From Achromobacter arsenitoxydans SY8 (GTDB lineage Bacteria > Pseudomonadota > Gammaproteobacteria > Burkholderiales > Burkholderiaceae_B): a stretch of 41,048 nt of DNA. The position numbers and the translations under genes were made by a program. This document shows, one piece after another, positions 16,705 through 25,819 of this stretch (position 1 is the first letter of the stretch; each line of letters opens with the position of its first letter). The stretch covers positions 1 to 41,048 of the forward strand of contig NZ_AGUF01000009.1 of the NCBI RefSeq assembly GCF_000236785.1, given 5' to 3'. The notes under the pieces were generated by a model. That model was given only the letters and a program-made list of their open reading frames with translations. It was not told the origin of the DNA and ran no database searches.

Positions 16705-17628
16705 ATGAAACGCCTACAGGGAATGGAACTTTTCGTCGAGGTCGCCAAAACGCACAGTTTTAGCCGGGCCGCGGCAACGCTTGGGGTGCCGAAGTCCACG
16801 TTGTCTCGCCAGGTGGCCGAATTGGAGCGGTCGGTAGGCCTGCGGCTGCTCAGCCGGACTACCCGCAAGGTAGAGCTGACGGATGCGGGGCGGCTGTATT
16901 TCGAGCGCTGCCAGCGCATCGTGGCCGAGGCGCAGATCGCGCATGAAGAACTGCAGAAGCTGGTGGACACGCCGGCCGGGCCGCTGCGGGTGAACATGCC
17001 CGCGGATTTCGGCACGGACTTCCTGGCTGAATCGTTCATGGAGTTTTCCCGGCGCTATCCCGATGTGACCTTTTTCCTGGATCTCGCGAATCCCGACCAC
17101 GCGTCGCGCGTGTTCCAGACCTGCGATGTTTCGATCGAAATCGGCGACCTGCCCGACTCGACCCAGATTGCCCGGCTGCTGGGCATGCTGCCCGCCCACC
17201 TGTATGCCTCGCGCGAGTACCTGGAGAAGCACGGCGAGCCGCGGCATCCCAGCGAATTGACCCGGCACGAATGCATAGAGTTCCGCGCGGAAGGCGCCGG
17301 CCGCGTCACGCGCTGGCCGCTCAGCAATGGCCAGCAGCACATCGAGTTCACGCCGGGCAACCGGTTTTCCGTCAATGGCGTCGCCATGGCCCGCCGGCTT
17401 GCCATGCTGGGCGCGGGCATCGCGGTGCTGGTGGGCGGCCAGTTGGCGGAACAGCAGTCGGGCCAGCTGCAGCGCGTGCTGCCGGACTGGCAACTGGGGC
17501 CGTTTCCTGTCCATGCGGTAACCGAAACGCGGCTTCTGCCCGCCAAGACCCGGATTTTCATCGAGTTCCTGATGGAACGCCTGGGCAGCTACCGGCAGTC
17601 GAAGGATACCGCCGCTTTCATGAAATGA
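16705..17628 (+). CDS. LysR-family transcriptional regulator, probable pump regulator
   Basis: A LysR-type regulator of 307 aa. The N-terminal winged helix-turn-helix (about 1-60) has GMELFVEVAKTHSFSRAAATL and PKSTLSRQVAELE. The C-terminal effector domain begins near residue 90 (GPLRVNMPADFGTDFLAE) and resembles the CrgA/PtxR-like subgroup. It is divergent from axyABM with a shared 311-bp gap. LysR proteins most often regulate the divergent neighbour, so control of the pump is a reasonable inference. The ATG at 16705 lacks a strong ribosome site. The effector is unknown. Confidence 0.93.
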   Translation: MKRLQGMELFVEVAKTHSFSRAAATLGVPKSTLSRQVAELERSVGLRLLSRTTRKVELTDAGRLYFERCQRIVAEAQIAHEELQKLVDTPAGPLRVNMPADFGTDFLAESFMEFSRRYPDVTFFLDLANPDHASRVFQTCDVSIEIGDLPDSTQIARLLGMLPAHLYASREYLEKHGEPRHPSELTRHECIEFRAEGAGRVTRWPLSNGQQHIEFTPGNRFSVNGVAMARRLAMLGAGIAVLVGGQLAEQQSGQLQRVLPDWQLGPFPVHAVTETRLLPAKTRIFIEFLMERLGSYRQSKDTAAFMK

Positions 17629-17642
17629 ACCTGAGACCGAAA

Positions 17643-17682
17643 CAGATTGAAAAATCTGAAGGCCGCCGACATCTGATGTCGG
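17643..17682. other. Two small hairpins between convergent genes
   Basis: CAGATT-GAAA-AATCTG (17643-17658) and CCGACATC-T-GATGTCGG (17666-17682) are perfect inverted repeats in the 90-bp gap between the convergent LysR and pseudouridine synthase genes. Neither has a clear T tract, so they are weak candidates for bidirectional termination. Confidence 0.45.
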
Positions 17683-17718
17683 GAGATGTGACCAATCGGG
17701 GGATGCCCGCCCGCCCCG

Positions 17719-18450
17719 TCAGAAAGCCTCGTCGTCGCGCAGATAGCGCCATTGGCCCAGCGGCAGGTCGCCCAGGGCCACGCGGCCGATGCGCACGCGC
17801 TTCAGGCCCACGACCTTCAGGCCGACCAGTTCGCACATGCGGCGGATCTGGCGCTTTTTGCCCTCGCGCAGCACAAACCGCAGCTGGTCATGGTTCTGCC
17901 AGCGCACCTGGGCGGGCTTGAGCGCCTTGCCGTCCAGCGACAAGCCGTGGTTCAGCAGGGCCAGCCCGTTGTCCGACAGTTCGCCCTGCACGCGCACCAG
18001 GTATTCCTTGTCGATGCTGGAGTCCTCGCCGATGAGTTGCTTGGCGACGCGGCCGTCCTGGGTCAGGACCAGCAGGCCCTGGGAATCAATGTCCAGGCGG
18101 CCTGCGACGGCCAGCCCCTCCAGGTGGGCGCGCTCGAAGCGCTGCGGCGACCGGTCGCTGGCGAAGCGCGAACGCGAGTCGATCAGGGCGACGGCGGGCG
18201 TATAGCCCTTTTCGGCCTGGCCGGACACATAGCCCACCGGCTTGTTGATCAGAATGGTGACCCGCGAGGTCTGGCGCGCCTGCGCGGCGCGTTCCAGCGT
18301 GATGACCTGGTCGGGATAGGCCCGCGCGCCCAATTCGGACACGACGACGCCGTCCACGCGGACCCAGCCGCGCTCGATATAGCTGTCGGCCTCGCGGCGC
18401 GAGCAGAGTCCGCGCTCGGACATGAGCTTGGAGATACGTACTTTTTCCAT
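17719..18450 (-). CDS. rluF: RluF/RsuA-family rRNA pseudouridine synthase
   Basis: Converts a uridine in rRNA to pseudouridine. The protein is 243 aa. The N-terminal S4 RNA-binding domain (about 4-60) has [24 protein letters not shown]. The catalytic domain has [11 protein letters not shown] and the signature [14 protein letters not shown] with catalytic Asp 120. The C-terminal [25 protein letters not shown] and [13 protein letters not shown] closely match RluF, which modifies U2604 of 23S rRNA in E. coli; RluB or RluE are less likely. The ATG at 18450 is preceded by a weak site. A much longer open frame upstream overlaps ubiC and is not real. Confidence 0.92.
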   Translation of the reverse strand: MEKVRISKLMSERGLCSRREADSYIERGWVRVDGVVVSELGARAYPDQVITLERAAQARQTSRVTILINKPVGYVSGQAEKGYTPAVALIDSRSRFASDRSPQRFERAHLEGLAVAGRLDIDSQGLLVLTQDGRVAKQLIGEDSSIDKEYLVRVQGELSDNGLALLNHGLSLDGKALKPAQVRWQNHDQLRFVLREGKKRQIRRMCELVGLKVVGLKRVRIGRVALGDLPLGQWRYLRDDEAF

Positions 18451-18525
18451 GGGCGGTATTGTATGCGGCCCTGCGGCATCGCGACGCAGGCGGCCTGTCA
18501 GCCGGGCTTGGCATAATACGCAGCC

Positions 18526-19146
18526 ATGACGACTCCCGCAGCACATCGCCCCCCTCTTGCCGCAGGCTGGCTGGCGCAAGCCCCGGCCATCCTGTCCCCT
18601 GCACAACGCCACTGGCTGTTCCGTCCGGGCGCGCTTACCGCGGGCCTGCGCCAGGTCGGCCAGGTGCGTCTGCGGGTGCTGGCCGAGTATGCCGATGGCG
18701 CCCCGCCGGACGAGGCCCGCGCGATGCGCATCGCGCCCGGTTCGCCCGTGTGGATCCGCGAGGTGCTGATGTCGGTAAATGGGGTGGACAGCGTGCCGGC
18801 GCGCAGCCTGACGCCCCTGACCGCCTCGCACGGCGCCTGGCAAGGTATGCGGCGCCTGCTGACCCGGCCGCTGGCCGACATGCTGTATCACGACAGCACC
18901 GTCATCCGATCGCCGTTCGCGTGCCGGCTGCTGGCCTCGCCTGTGCCGTTTTACGCCACGGCGCGCGACGTCCTGCCGCCCGCGGGGCGGGCCCTGCAGG
19001 CCGGCCGCATCTGGGCCCGCCGCTCGGTGTTCTGGCGCCAGGGCCAGCCGCTGCTGGTGGCCGAATGCTTCCTGCCGGGATTCTGGGAGCTGGTCGCCGA
19101 CCAGCCCGTGCCGCCCCTGGTGCCGCACCAGCGCACGCCGCGCTGA
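18526..19146 (+). CDS. ubiC: Chorismate pyruvate-lyase
   Basis: Removes pyruvate from chorismate to give 4-hydroxybenzoate, the first committed step of ubiquinone synthesis, in the cytoplasm. The protein is 206 aa. Conserved features are [12 protein letters not shown] with the substrate-binding Arg 78, and the C-terminal [20 protein letters not shown] with Glu 180, matching the E. coli RRSRFTLSGKPLLLTEVFLP region. It is divergent from rluF with a 75-bp gap and convergent with the end of the catabolic operon, 15 bp away. No ubiA is next to it. Confidence 0.9.
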   Translation: MTTPAAHRPPLAAGWLAQAPAILSPAQRHWLFRPGALTAGLRQVGQVRLRVLAEYADGAPPDEARAMRIAPGSPVWIREVLMSVNGVDSVPARSLTPLTASHGAWQGMRRLLTRPLADMLYHDSTVIRSPFACRLLASPVPFYATARDVLPPAGRALQAGRIWARRSVFWRQGQPLLVAECFLPGFWELVADQPVPPLVPHQRTPR

Positions 19147-19161
19147 CGCGGCGCGGGCCCT

Positions 19162-20028
19162 TCAGCCCTCGTAGCGCCGCCCCTGCTCCAGCAATTCGGG
19201 CGTGCCGATGACGGCGTTCAGGCCGTCGAAGTCCAGCATGTTGTGCTTCCAGGGCGCAGTGGTGCCGTGCTGCCGCAGGCTGCCGTAATAGCCTTGCAGC
19301 GTGTGCGCCACGGCGCGCGCGGTGCCGCCCGGGAAGATGACAATGCGGAATCCCAGCGCAGCCAGCTCGCCGGCGCTTTGCACCGGCGTCTTGCCGCCTT
19401 CAACCATATTGGCCAGCAGCGGCACGCGCGCGGCAAATCGGTCGCAGGCGGCGCTCATCTGTTCCGGCGTGCGCAGGGCTTCGATGAAGAGCGCGTCGGC
19501 GCCGGCTTCCAGGTAGGACTCGGCGCGGTCCAGCGCGGCGTCCAGGCCTTCAGTCGCCAGCGCATCGGTGCGCGCCAGGATCAGGGTGGACGCGTCGACC
19601 CGCGCATCGACGGCGGCGCGCAGCTTGCCGCACATCTCGGCCGCCGGAATCACCGTCTTGCCGTCCAGGTGGCCGCAGCGCTTGGGAAAAGTCTGGTCCT
19701 CAAGCTGGATCATGGCGGCGCCCGCGCGCTCGAAGCCGCGCACGGTGCGCTGCGTGTTCAACGCGTTGCCGAAGCCCGTGTCGGCATCGACGATCACCGA
19801 GGCCGACACCCGCTCGGCGATGCGCGCCAGCGTGTCCTCGACCTCGGTGTACGTGGTCAGGCCGATGTCCGACCGGCCCAGCCGCGTATAGGCGATGGAC
19901 GCGCCGGACAGGTACAGGGCGTTAAAGCCCGCCTGCTCGGCCACCAGGGCGGACAAGGCGTCGTAGACGCCGGGGGCCAGCACCGCGCCGGCCGCCAATT
20001 GCGCTTTCAGGTTCTGTTTTTGCATCAT
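19162..20028 (-). CDS. Isocitrate lyase/PEP mutase-family C-C lyase
   Basis: A TIM-barrel enzyme of 288 aa, close to 2-methylisocitrate lyase, 2,3-dimethylmalate lyase and oxaloacetate decarboxylase. Visible residues are the Mg-binding block DADTGFG (81-87), LEDQTFPKRCGH with Glu 110 and Asp 111, and the catalytic Cys 118 in KRCGH. The Cys separates it from PEP mutases and favours lyase chemistry: cleavage of a 2-hydroxy (malate-like) acid into a keto acid and a second acid. It is the last of the thirteen operon genes, 44 bases after the flavoprotein gene. With the aconitase-like hydratase in the same operon it makes a hydration and cleavage pair. The exact substrate cannot be read from sequence. 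Confidence 0.88.
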   Translation of the reverse strand: MMQKQNLKAQLAAGAVLAPGVYDALSALVAEQAGFNALYLSGASIAYTRLGRSDIGLTTYTEVEDTLARIAERVSASVIVDADTGFGNALNTQRTVRGFERAGAAMIQLEDQTFPKRCGHLDGKTVIPAAEMCGKLRAAVDARVDASTLILARTDALATEGLDAALDRAESYLEAGADALFIEALRTPEQMSAACDRFAARVPLLANMVEGGKTPVQSAGELAALGFRIVIFPGGTARAVAHTLQGYYGSLRQHGTTAPWKHNMLDFDGLNAVIGTPELLEQGRRYEG

Positions 20029-20072
20029 TTCCGCTTCCCGGGGCCCATTCGTGCGCGGCCCCTTTCCGTTTT

Positions 20073-21431
20073 TTACACACCCTGCTCCAGGCTGCGCCCG
20101 AGCAGCGCCGCCGCGGTCGCCGCGGCGATATGGCCGCCCGCCACCGCGCTGAGCAGGCCGTTGCCGGACAGGTAGCCCGACACGTCGTTGCCCGACACGC
20201 CGCGGGCGGCGCCGCCCGCGGCCAGCAAATTGGGGAAGGCGCGGCCGTCCTGGTCCAGGACCCGGCATTGCGCGTCGATATCGAGCCCGCCCTGCGTGTG
20301 GAACAGCGCACCGGTCACCTTGATCGCGTGATAAGGCGCCTGCAGGGTCCGCTCGAAGCGGCGGCCCAGCGGGTCCGGCGTTTCCGGGCCCACCGCGTCC
20401 AGTGTCTGGCGCAGCGTGTGAGGGTCGCAGCCGATCAGGGCCGCCAGCTCGGGCACGTCCGCGCAGGTCTTGCGCGCCTGTCCGGCCTCGGCCTCCACGA
20501 AGTCCGGAAAACCCCGGGCCAGCGCCAGCGTGCGGTCGTCGAACACATTCCAGGCCACCGAGCCCGGCTGCGCCAGCACATGCACCGCGGCCTCGGAATA
20601 GCCATGGGTCTCGTCGTGAAAGCGGCGGCCGTCGCGGTTGATCTGCACGCCGCCGTCCATCATCACGGCCCAGGAGATCAGCGCGCCCTGCGGCGTGGCC
20701 CACGAACCATGGCCCTGGTAGCCGCCCAGGTCGGCCAGCCGCGCGCCAAGCTGCGCGCCCCAGCCGATGGCGCTGCCGTCGTTGCCCGCGTGGCCGCCAT
20801 AGACGGCCTCGCGCATGGCGGGCAGGTGCTCGCGCACCATCGCCGCGTTGCCGCCAAAGCCGTTGCAGGCCAGGATCAGCGCATCGCAGCCGATCACATC
20901 GACCGACCCGTCGGGGCGCTCGCAGCCTACCGCCGTTATGCGGCCCGCGTCGTCCACCCAGAGCTCGCGGGCGAGCGCGCGCGTCAGCAGATAAGCCCCC
21001 GCCCCGGTGGCCGCCCGTTCCAGCGCGGCCACCAGTGCCGCGCCCGTCCGTTCGGGCAGCGTGTGCATGCGTCGCGCGGTGTGGCCCGGGTACAGGAAAC
21101 CGTCCAGGACTTCGAAGGCCAGCCCGTGCGCCGCCAGCGCGTCCATAGCGGCCGCGGCCGCGCCCGTGTAGGCGGCGACCAGTTCCGGCGAGGCCGTGCC
21201 GTGGGCCTTGGCCTGGATGTCGGCGGCAAAGCGCTGCGCATCGTCTTCGATGCCGGCGGCGCGCTGTACCGCCGAACCGGCCGCTGGAATGAAGCCGGAC
21301 GACAGGGCCGACGATCCGCTGGGCGTGGCGTCGCGTTCAATCAGCACGGTCTCGATGCCGGCGGCGGCAAGGCGCAGCGCGGCGGTCAGGCCGCAGGCGC
21401 CCGCGCCGATGATGGCGACCGGCACGTGCAT
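20073..21431 (-). CDS. FAD-dependent fumarate reductase/tricarballylate dehydrogenase-like oxidoreductase
   Basis: A flavoprotein of 452 aa. The N-terminal FAD fold has VAIIGAGACGLTAALRLAAAG followed by ERD. SSALSSGFIPAAGS, TGALFHTQGGLDID and the C-terminal FAD block GNDVSGYLSGNGLLSA are typical of the fumarate reductase / KstD / TcuA superfamily, which moves hydrogens across a C-C bond next to a carboxyl or keto group. No heme domain or signal peptide is seen, so it is probably cytoplasmic and resembles tricarballylate dehydrogenase. A GTG at 21479 overlapping the previous stop could add 16 residues; I prefer ATG 21431 because it starts just before the FAD motif. In this operon it could interconvert a substituted succinate and its unsaturated form. 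Confidence 0.87.
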   Translation of the reverse strand: MHVPVAIIGAGACGLTAALRLAAAGIETVLIERDATPSGSSALSSGFIPAAGSAVQRAAGIEDDAQRFAADIQAKAHGTASPELVAAYTGAAAAAMDALAAHGLAFEVLDGFLYPGHTARRMHTLPERTGAALVAALERAATGAGAYLLTRALARELWVDDAGRITAVGCERPDGSVDVIGCDALILACNGFGGNAAMVREHLPAMREAVYGGHAGNDGSAIGWGAQLGARLADLGGYQGHGSWATPQGALISWAVMMDGGVQINRDGRRFHDETHGYSEAAVHVLAQPGSVAWNVFDDRTLALARGFPDFVEAEAGQARKTCADVPELAALIGCDPHTLRQTLDAVGPETPDPLGRRFERTLQAPYHAIKVTGALFHTQGGLDIDAQCRVLDQDGRAFPNLLAAGGAARGVSGNDVSGYLSGNGLLSAVAGGHIAAATAAALLGRSLEQGV

Positions 21432-21475
21432 GGCGTCCGCGCCAGGCGCGGCGCCCCTTTTGACGACCGGCCCGC

Positions 21476-22084
21476 TCACGACGCCAGCCTGTCCAGCAGG
21501 TCCTGGCACGACACCACATCGGCGACCGTACGCAGGTCCGCCAGCGCGGCATCGTGCATAGCGGGCGTGGGCGCGGCGCAGCCGTCGGCCAGCACTGTCA
21601 CGTGGTAGTCGCGCATGTGGGCGTCGCGCACCGTGCTGGCCACGCCGCCGTTGGTGACGATGCCTGCCACCACGACGCTGGAGATGCCCGCGCGCCGCAG
21701 CACCCAGTCCAGCTGCGTGTTGAAGAAGGCCGAATAGGCGACTTTCCAGACCGACACGTCCACCAGGCCATCCAGCTCGGCCACGTTGGCCTGCCCGCGC
21801 GAGCCGGCGACGAAGTCGCCCTTGCGCAAGAACGGGCGCAGCTGCTTGAGGTGCGGCGAGATCATGGGTTCGCCGTGCGCGTCGGGCCACAGCGTGAACT
21901 GGCTGGCGGCCACGAAGCCGCCGCGGGCCTTCAGGGCGCGGGCAACGGGCGCAACGCGTTCGGGCAAGGCGCGCGCCTGCGGGCTGACCGCGCCGCCGCG
22001 GTCGTATGCGCCGCCAGGGGCCAGGAAGTCGTTCTGCAGGTCGATGATGACCAGGGCCGTCGTGCGGGGGTCGAAGGAATGCAT
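21476..22084 (-). CDS. Isochorismatase-fold hydrolase lacking the catalytic cysteine
   Basis: A 202 aa protein of the isochorismatase/nicotinamidase fold. The catalytic Asp 15 (VIIDLQNDF) and Lys 114 (SVWKVAYSAFFNTQLD) are present. In amidases of this fold the third residue is a Cys in a TNVCVEST-type motif; here the motif is TNGGVAST, with Gly 147 where the Cys should be (codon GGC, read on the complement of 21644-21646). True isochorismatases also lack this Cys and cleave a vinyl ether. So this enzyme may act on a non-amide bond or use a different nucleophile, and calling it an amidase would be unsafe. It lies nine bases after hyuA and its stop overlaps a possible GTG start of the flavoprotein gene. 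Confidence 0.88.
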   Translation of the reverse strand: MHSFDPRTTALVIIDLQNDFLAPGGAYDRGGAVSPQARALPERVAPVARALKARGGFVAASQFTLWPDAHGEPMISPHLKQLRPFLRKGDFVAGSRGQANVAELDGLVDVSVWKVAYSAFFNTQLDWVLRRAGISSVVVAGIVTNGGVASTVRDAHMRDYHVTVLADGCAAPTPAMHDAALADLRTVADVVSCQDLLDRLAS

Positions 22085-22093
22085 GGTCCGCTC

Positions 22094-24142
22094 CTACGAA
22101 TCAGTCCGGGCGATCAGCAGATTGCCCAGGGGATCGACGCGCCCGGCAAAGCCCGGCTCGATCCAGATGGTGGTGTCCGGCTGTTCGAGGATGGCGGGGC
22201 CCGCGACCTCGGCGCCCACAGGCAGGTCCAGGCGCGCGTAGCGCACGGCGTCGCGCCATTGCCCGGCGTGGAAGACCGCCTGCGTGCCCAGCGCGGCCGG
22301 CATGTCCTTGCCCGTAGGCGCCAGCAGCGCCAGGTCGAACTTGGGGCGCTGGCCAATGCGGGCGTAGCGCAGGTTCAGGATGCGGATCGCGATGCCGCTC
22401 AGGCTGCGGCCGAACGCGGCGCGATAGGCGCGCTCGAACGCGGCGGCGATGCCGTCGCGGTTCAGCTCGCCGCGGCCGACTTCGACGCGCACGGTGTGGC
22501 TCTGGCCCACGTACAGCATGTCCAGTTCGATGCTCTCGCGGATGCCTTCGAAGGACACGCCGGCCGAATCCAGCCGTTCCTGGCAGGCGCCGGCCAGCCC
22601 GTCGATGCGCGCCAGCAGGTCGCCGGCGTCCAGCGCGTCCAGCGCCACGTTCAGGGTCTGCACGCCGTCATGGCGCATATCGGCCATGACGCAGCCCAGC
22701 GCCGAGGTCACGCCCGGGTAGCGCGGGACGATGCCGTGGGCGGCGTCCACTTCGTTCATCATGGCGCAGACGTGCAGCGCGCCGCCGCCGCCGAACGGCA
22801 TGTAGGCGAACTTGCGCGGATCGTGGCCGCGTTCGATGGACACGACGCGGATCGCGCCCGCCATCTTGGCGTTGGCCACGGTCAGGATCGCTTCGGCCGC
22901 GGCATGCGCGTCCAGGCCCAGCGGGCGGGCAACATGTTCTTCGATGGCGGCGCGCGCCAGCTCGACGTCCATCCTGGCCAGCAGCCCGCCGCCCAGCGGG
23001 CGGTCGGCCGCGATGCGGCCCAGCAGCACGTTGGCGTCGGTAACCGTGGGCCGCGTGTTGCCGCGGCCATAGCAGGCGGGGCCCGGGATGCTGCCCGCGG
23101 ACTCGGGGCCGACCTGCAGCAGGCCGCCCGCGTCCACGCTGGCGATAGATCCGCCGCCCGCGCCGATGGTTTCGATCTGGATCATCGGGGCGCGCACCAC
23201 CATGCCGAAGTCGATGGCCGTCTGCGCCGACAGCGACGCCTCGCCGTCGGCCACCAGCGACACGTCGAACGACGTGCCGCCCATGTCGCCCGTGACCACG
23301 TTGGGAAAGCCCGCGGCGCGCGCAATGGCGGCGCAGGCGATCACGCCCGCCGCCGGACCGGACAAGGCGGTGCGCACCGGCACGTCGCAGGCGGTCTGGC
23401 GCGACATGACGCCGCCGTTGCTCTGCACCACCAGCAGTTCGCCGGCGAAGCCATGCTGCTGCAGGTCCGACTCCAGCCGCGTCAGGTAGCTGCCCACCAC
23501 GGGCTGCAGCGCGGCGTTCAGCACGGCGGTCGAGCAGCGTTCAAACTCGCGGATCTCGGGCAGCACCTCGGTGGCCGCCGTGACGTTGCCGTTCGGCCAG
23601 ACCGACCGCACGCGCGCAACAGCCTGGGCCTCGTTGACCGGGTTGGCGTAGGCGTTCACGAAAAACACGCAGACGGCGTCGCAGCCCTGCTCCAGCAGCT
23701 GGCGCGCCGCCGCTTCAACCTGGTCCAGGTCCACCGGCGTGTGCAGCGAGCCGTCGGCCAGCACGCGTTCGCTGACTTCCAGGCGCAGGTCGCGCGGCAC
23801 CACCGGTTCGTAGTTGCCGCGCAGGCCCCAGGTCTGGGGCCGGTCGCGCCGGCGCATTTCCAGCACGTCCCGGAAGCCCTCCGTGGTGATGATGCCGGTG
23901 CGCGCCACCTTGCGTTCCAGCAGCGCATTGGTGCCCACCGTGGTGCCGTGCACGATGGTGGCGATGTCGCCTGCCCCGTCGGCCACCCGCGCGATGCCGT
24001 TCATGAAGCCGCGCGCTTCCTCGCCGCGGGTCGACGGCACCTTGACGACGCGCGCGCTGCCGCCCGCCTCGTCCAGCACGAAAAGATCCGTGAACGTGCC
24101 GCCCACGTCCACGCCAACCACCAAGCCTTGCGCCGCGCTCAT
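22094..24142 (-). CDS. Hydantoinase/oxoprolinase A subunit (HyuA)
   Basis: The ATP-binding subunit of an ATP-dependent cyclic amidohydrolase, 682 aa. The N-terminal actin/ASKHA-like phosphate motif is GVDVGGTFTDLFV (10-22), followed by HGTTVGTNALLERK (65-78). The second phosphate-like motif GDMGGTSFDVSLV and YGRGNTRPTVTDANVLLG follow. Family members open hydantoin, 5-oxoproline or N-methylhydantoin rings, or, with extra subunits, carboxylate ketones. Only two subunits are encoded here and no gamma subunit is seen, which favours ring hydrolysis over acetone-carboxylase activity. ATG 24142 overlaps the hyuB stop by four bases, so the two subunits are translationally coupled. Confidence 0.93.
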   Translation of the reverse strand: MSAAQGLVVGVDVGGTFTDLFVLDEAGGSARVVKVPSTRGEEARGFMNGIARVADGAGDIATIVHGTTVGTNALLERKVARTGIITTEGFRDVLEMRRRDRPQTWGLRGNYEPVVPRDLRLEVSERVLADGSLHTPVDLDQVEAAARQLLEQGCDAVCVFFVNAYANPVNEAQAVARVRSVWPNGNVTAATEVLPEIREFERCSTAVLNAALQPVVGSYLTRLESDLQQHGFAGELLVVQSNGGVMSRQTACDVPVRTALSGPAAGVIACAAIARAAGFPNVVTGDMGGTSFDVSLVADGEASLSAQTAIDFGMVVRAPMIQIETIGAGGGSIASVDAGGLLQVGPESAGSIPGPACYGRGNTRPTVTDANVLLGRIAADRPLGGGLLARMDVELARAAIEEHVARPLGLDAHAAAEAILTVANAKMAGAIRVVSIERGHDPRKFAYMPFGGGGALHVCAMMNEVDAAHGIVPRYPGVTSALGCVMADMRHDGVQTLNVALDALDAGDLLARIDGLAGACQERLDSAGVSFEGIRESIELDMLYVGQSHTVRVEVGRGELNRDGIAAAFERAYRAAFGRSLSGIAIRILNLRYARIGQRPKFDLALLAPTGKDMPAALGTQAVFHAGQWRDAVRYARLDLPVGAEVAGPAILEQPDTTIWIEPGFAGRVDPLGNLLIARTDS

Positions 24143-25809
24143 GCCGACTGCTCCTTCTGAATTTCGCTTACGTAACCCATCTTGCGATCGTGCTCGCGCG
24201 CCGCCGGATCACGCCGCGCGGGTTCGCCGTAGCCGCCGCCGCCCGGGGTTTCCAGGCGCACACGGTCGCCGCGCACAAGCCGGATGCCCAGCATCTTCGA
24301 GCTCATGGGCGGGGCCTGCCACTGGCCGTCCTGCTGATAGCGGAAGACGTTCAGCGCGGCCTGTCCGCCGCCCGCGATGCCTTTGGGCGCGCTGCGGCCG
24401 CGTTCGCCGAAGATGAAGGCTTCGGCGCTGTCTTCCAGCAATTCGATTTCATAGATTGCGCCCAGGCCGCCGCGGTGCGCGCCGTCGCCCGCCGAATCGG
24501 GACGCAGCGCCCATTGCGTGAAGCGCACCGGATAAGCCGCCTCCAGGATTTCCAGCGGCGGGATGGTGGCGGTGGAGATGGGCGCGTTGCCGTGGCTCAG
24601 GCCGTCGCCGTCCGAATGCCCGCCATGGCCGCCGCCGAAGAAGCTGAACATCACCCAGCGCTGGCCCTTGCGCGCCGCGTCGCTGCGGTAGCCGGCGATC
24701 GACAGCGCGTTGATGGTGCCGTAGGCCTGCGCCATGGCGCGTTCCGGCGCGGCCTTGGCCATGGCGCAGAAGATCACGTCGATCATGCGCAGGATGGTCT
24801 CGGTGTAGCCGCCCACGGGGCGCGGCCGGTCCGCCGAGATCACCAGGCCATCAGGCAGAACCACGTCCACCGCGTCCAGCACGCCGGCGTTGGCCGGCAC
24901 GTCCGGGAACAGGTGCTTGAGGGCCACGTAGCAGGCCGCGATCGCCGTGGCGCGCGAGATGTTCACCGGACCCGCGCAGGCGGGCGAGGTGCCGGTGAAG
25001 TCCAGCGCCAGGCGGTCGCCGGCGATCGTGAGCTTGAGCGCGATGCGCAGCGGCGTATCGCGCACGCCATCGTTGTCCAGCATGTCCTCGAAGGCGTATT
25101 CGCCGTCGGGCAAGGCCGCGATGTGGTCGCGCATCAGGCGGCGCGCCCGTTCGCGCAGCGTGTCCAGGGACTCCAGCACCGTGGCGTCGCCGTATTCGTC
25201 CAGCAGGCCGTCCAGCCGGCGCGCGCCCAGTTCCAGCGCGGCGAGCTGGCCGTTCAGGTCGCCCCACAGGCTGTCGGGCAGGCGGGTGTTGGCCTTCAGG
25301 ATTGCCAGCACGTCCTGGTCCAGCACGCCGGCGCGCACGATGCGCACGGGCGGGATCTGCACCGCTTCCTGCCAGCATTCCGTGGCGGCCGGGTTGTAGT
25401 TGCCGGGCACCGCGCCGCCCACGTCGTGCCAGTGCGCCGCCGACGCCAGGAAGCAGAACAGGCTGCCGCCGCGGAACACCGGCTTGACCAGCTTGAAGTC
25501 GTTGGCGTGCGTGCCGCCCTCGTACGGATCGTTGAACAGCCAGACGTCGCCGTCCACCATGCCGCCGCGTTCGGCGGCCGCCTTGGCCGCGGCCTTCACT
25601 GCGAACGCCATCGCGCCCACGAAAACGGGCAGGCCCGACTTGCCCTGGATCAGGGTGGCGCCGGTGGCCGCGTCGTACATGCCGTGGCAGGCGTCATGGG
25701 CCTCGGCGATGATGGGGTTGAATGCGCTGCGGTACAGGGTCGCGTCCATTTCGTCGGCGATCTGTTCCAGGCGGCCCTTCAGGACCGCCAGGGTAACGGG
25801 GTCAAGCAT
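24139..25809 (-). CDS. Hydantoinase/oxoprolinase B subunit (HyuB)
   Basis: Partner of the HyuA subunit, 556 aa. It begins LDPVTLAVLKGRLEQIADEM, typical of HyuB. NDPYEGGTHANDFKLVKPVF, the His-rich SAAHWHDVGG (probable metal site), PVGGYTETILR and the C-terminal LETPGGGGYGEP complete the family pattern. Together with HyuA it would hydrolyse a cyclic amide or imide using ATP. The start at 25809 has AGGAAC upstream and lies ten bases after the LeuD-like stop. The substrate is unknown; 5-oxoprolinase is possible but nothing else in the operon concerns glutamate. Confidence 0.93.
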   Translation of the reverse strand: MLDPVTLAVLKGRLEQIADEMDATLYRSAFNPIIAEAHDACHGMYDAATGATLIQGKSGLPVFVGAMAFAVKAAAKAAAERGGMVDGDVWLFNDPYEGGTHANDFKLVKPVFRGGSLFCFLASAAHWHDVGGAVPGNYNPAATECWQEAVQIPPVRIVRAGVLDQDVLAILKANTRLPDSLWGDLNGQLAALELGARRLDGLLDEYGDATVLESLDTLRERARRLMRDHIAALPDGEYAFEDMLDNDGVRDTPLRIALKLTIAGDRLALDFTGTSPACAGPVNISRATAIAACYVALKHLFPDVPANAGVLDAVDVVLPDGLVISADRPRPVGGYTETILRMIDVIFCAMAKAAPERAMAQAYGTINALSIAGYRSDAARKGQRWVMFSFFGGGHGGHSDGDGLSHGNAPISTATIPPLEILEAAYPVRFTQWALRPDSAGDGAHRGGLGAIYEIELLEDSAEAFIFGERGRSAPKGIAGGGQAALNVFRYQQDGQWQAPPMSSKMLGIRLVRGDRVRLETPGGGGYGEPARRDPAAREHDRKMGYVSEIQKEQSA

Positions 25810-25819
25810 GATGTTGTTC

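Noticed and set aside
17643-17682. Bidirectional terminator between the LysR and rluF genes
   Set aside because: The hairpins are perfect but short and lack a proper T tract in either direction, so they are listed only as hairpins.
21431-21479. GTG start of the flavoprotein gene overlapping the isochorismatase-fold stop
   Set aside because: It is possible, but it adds 16 residues ahead of the FAD motif without a good ribosome site; ATG 21431 is kept.
22094-25809. Acetone or acetophenone carboxylase
   Set aside because: The A and B subunits are related, but no gamma or further subunit is encoded next to them; the ring-hydrolase reading fits better.
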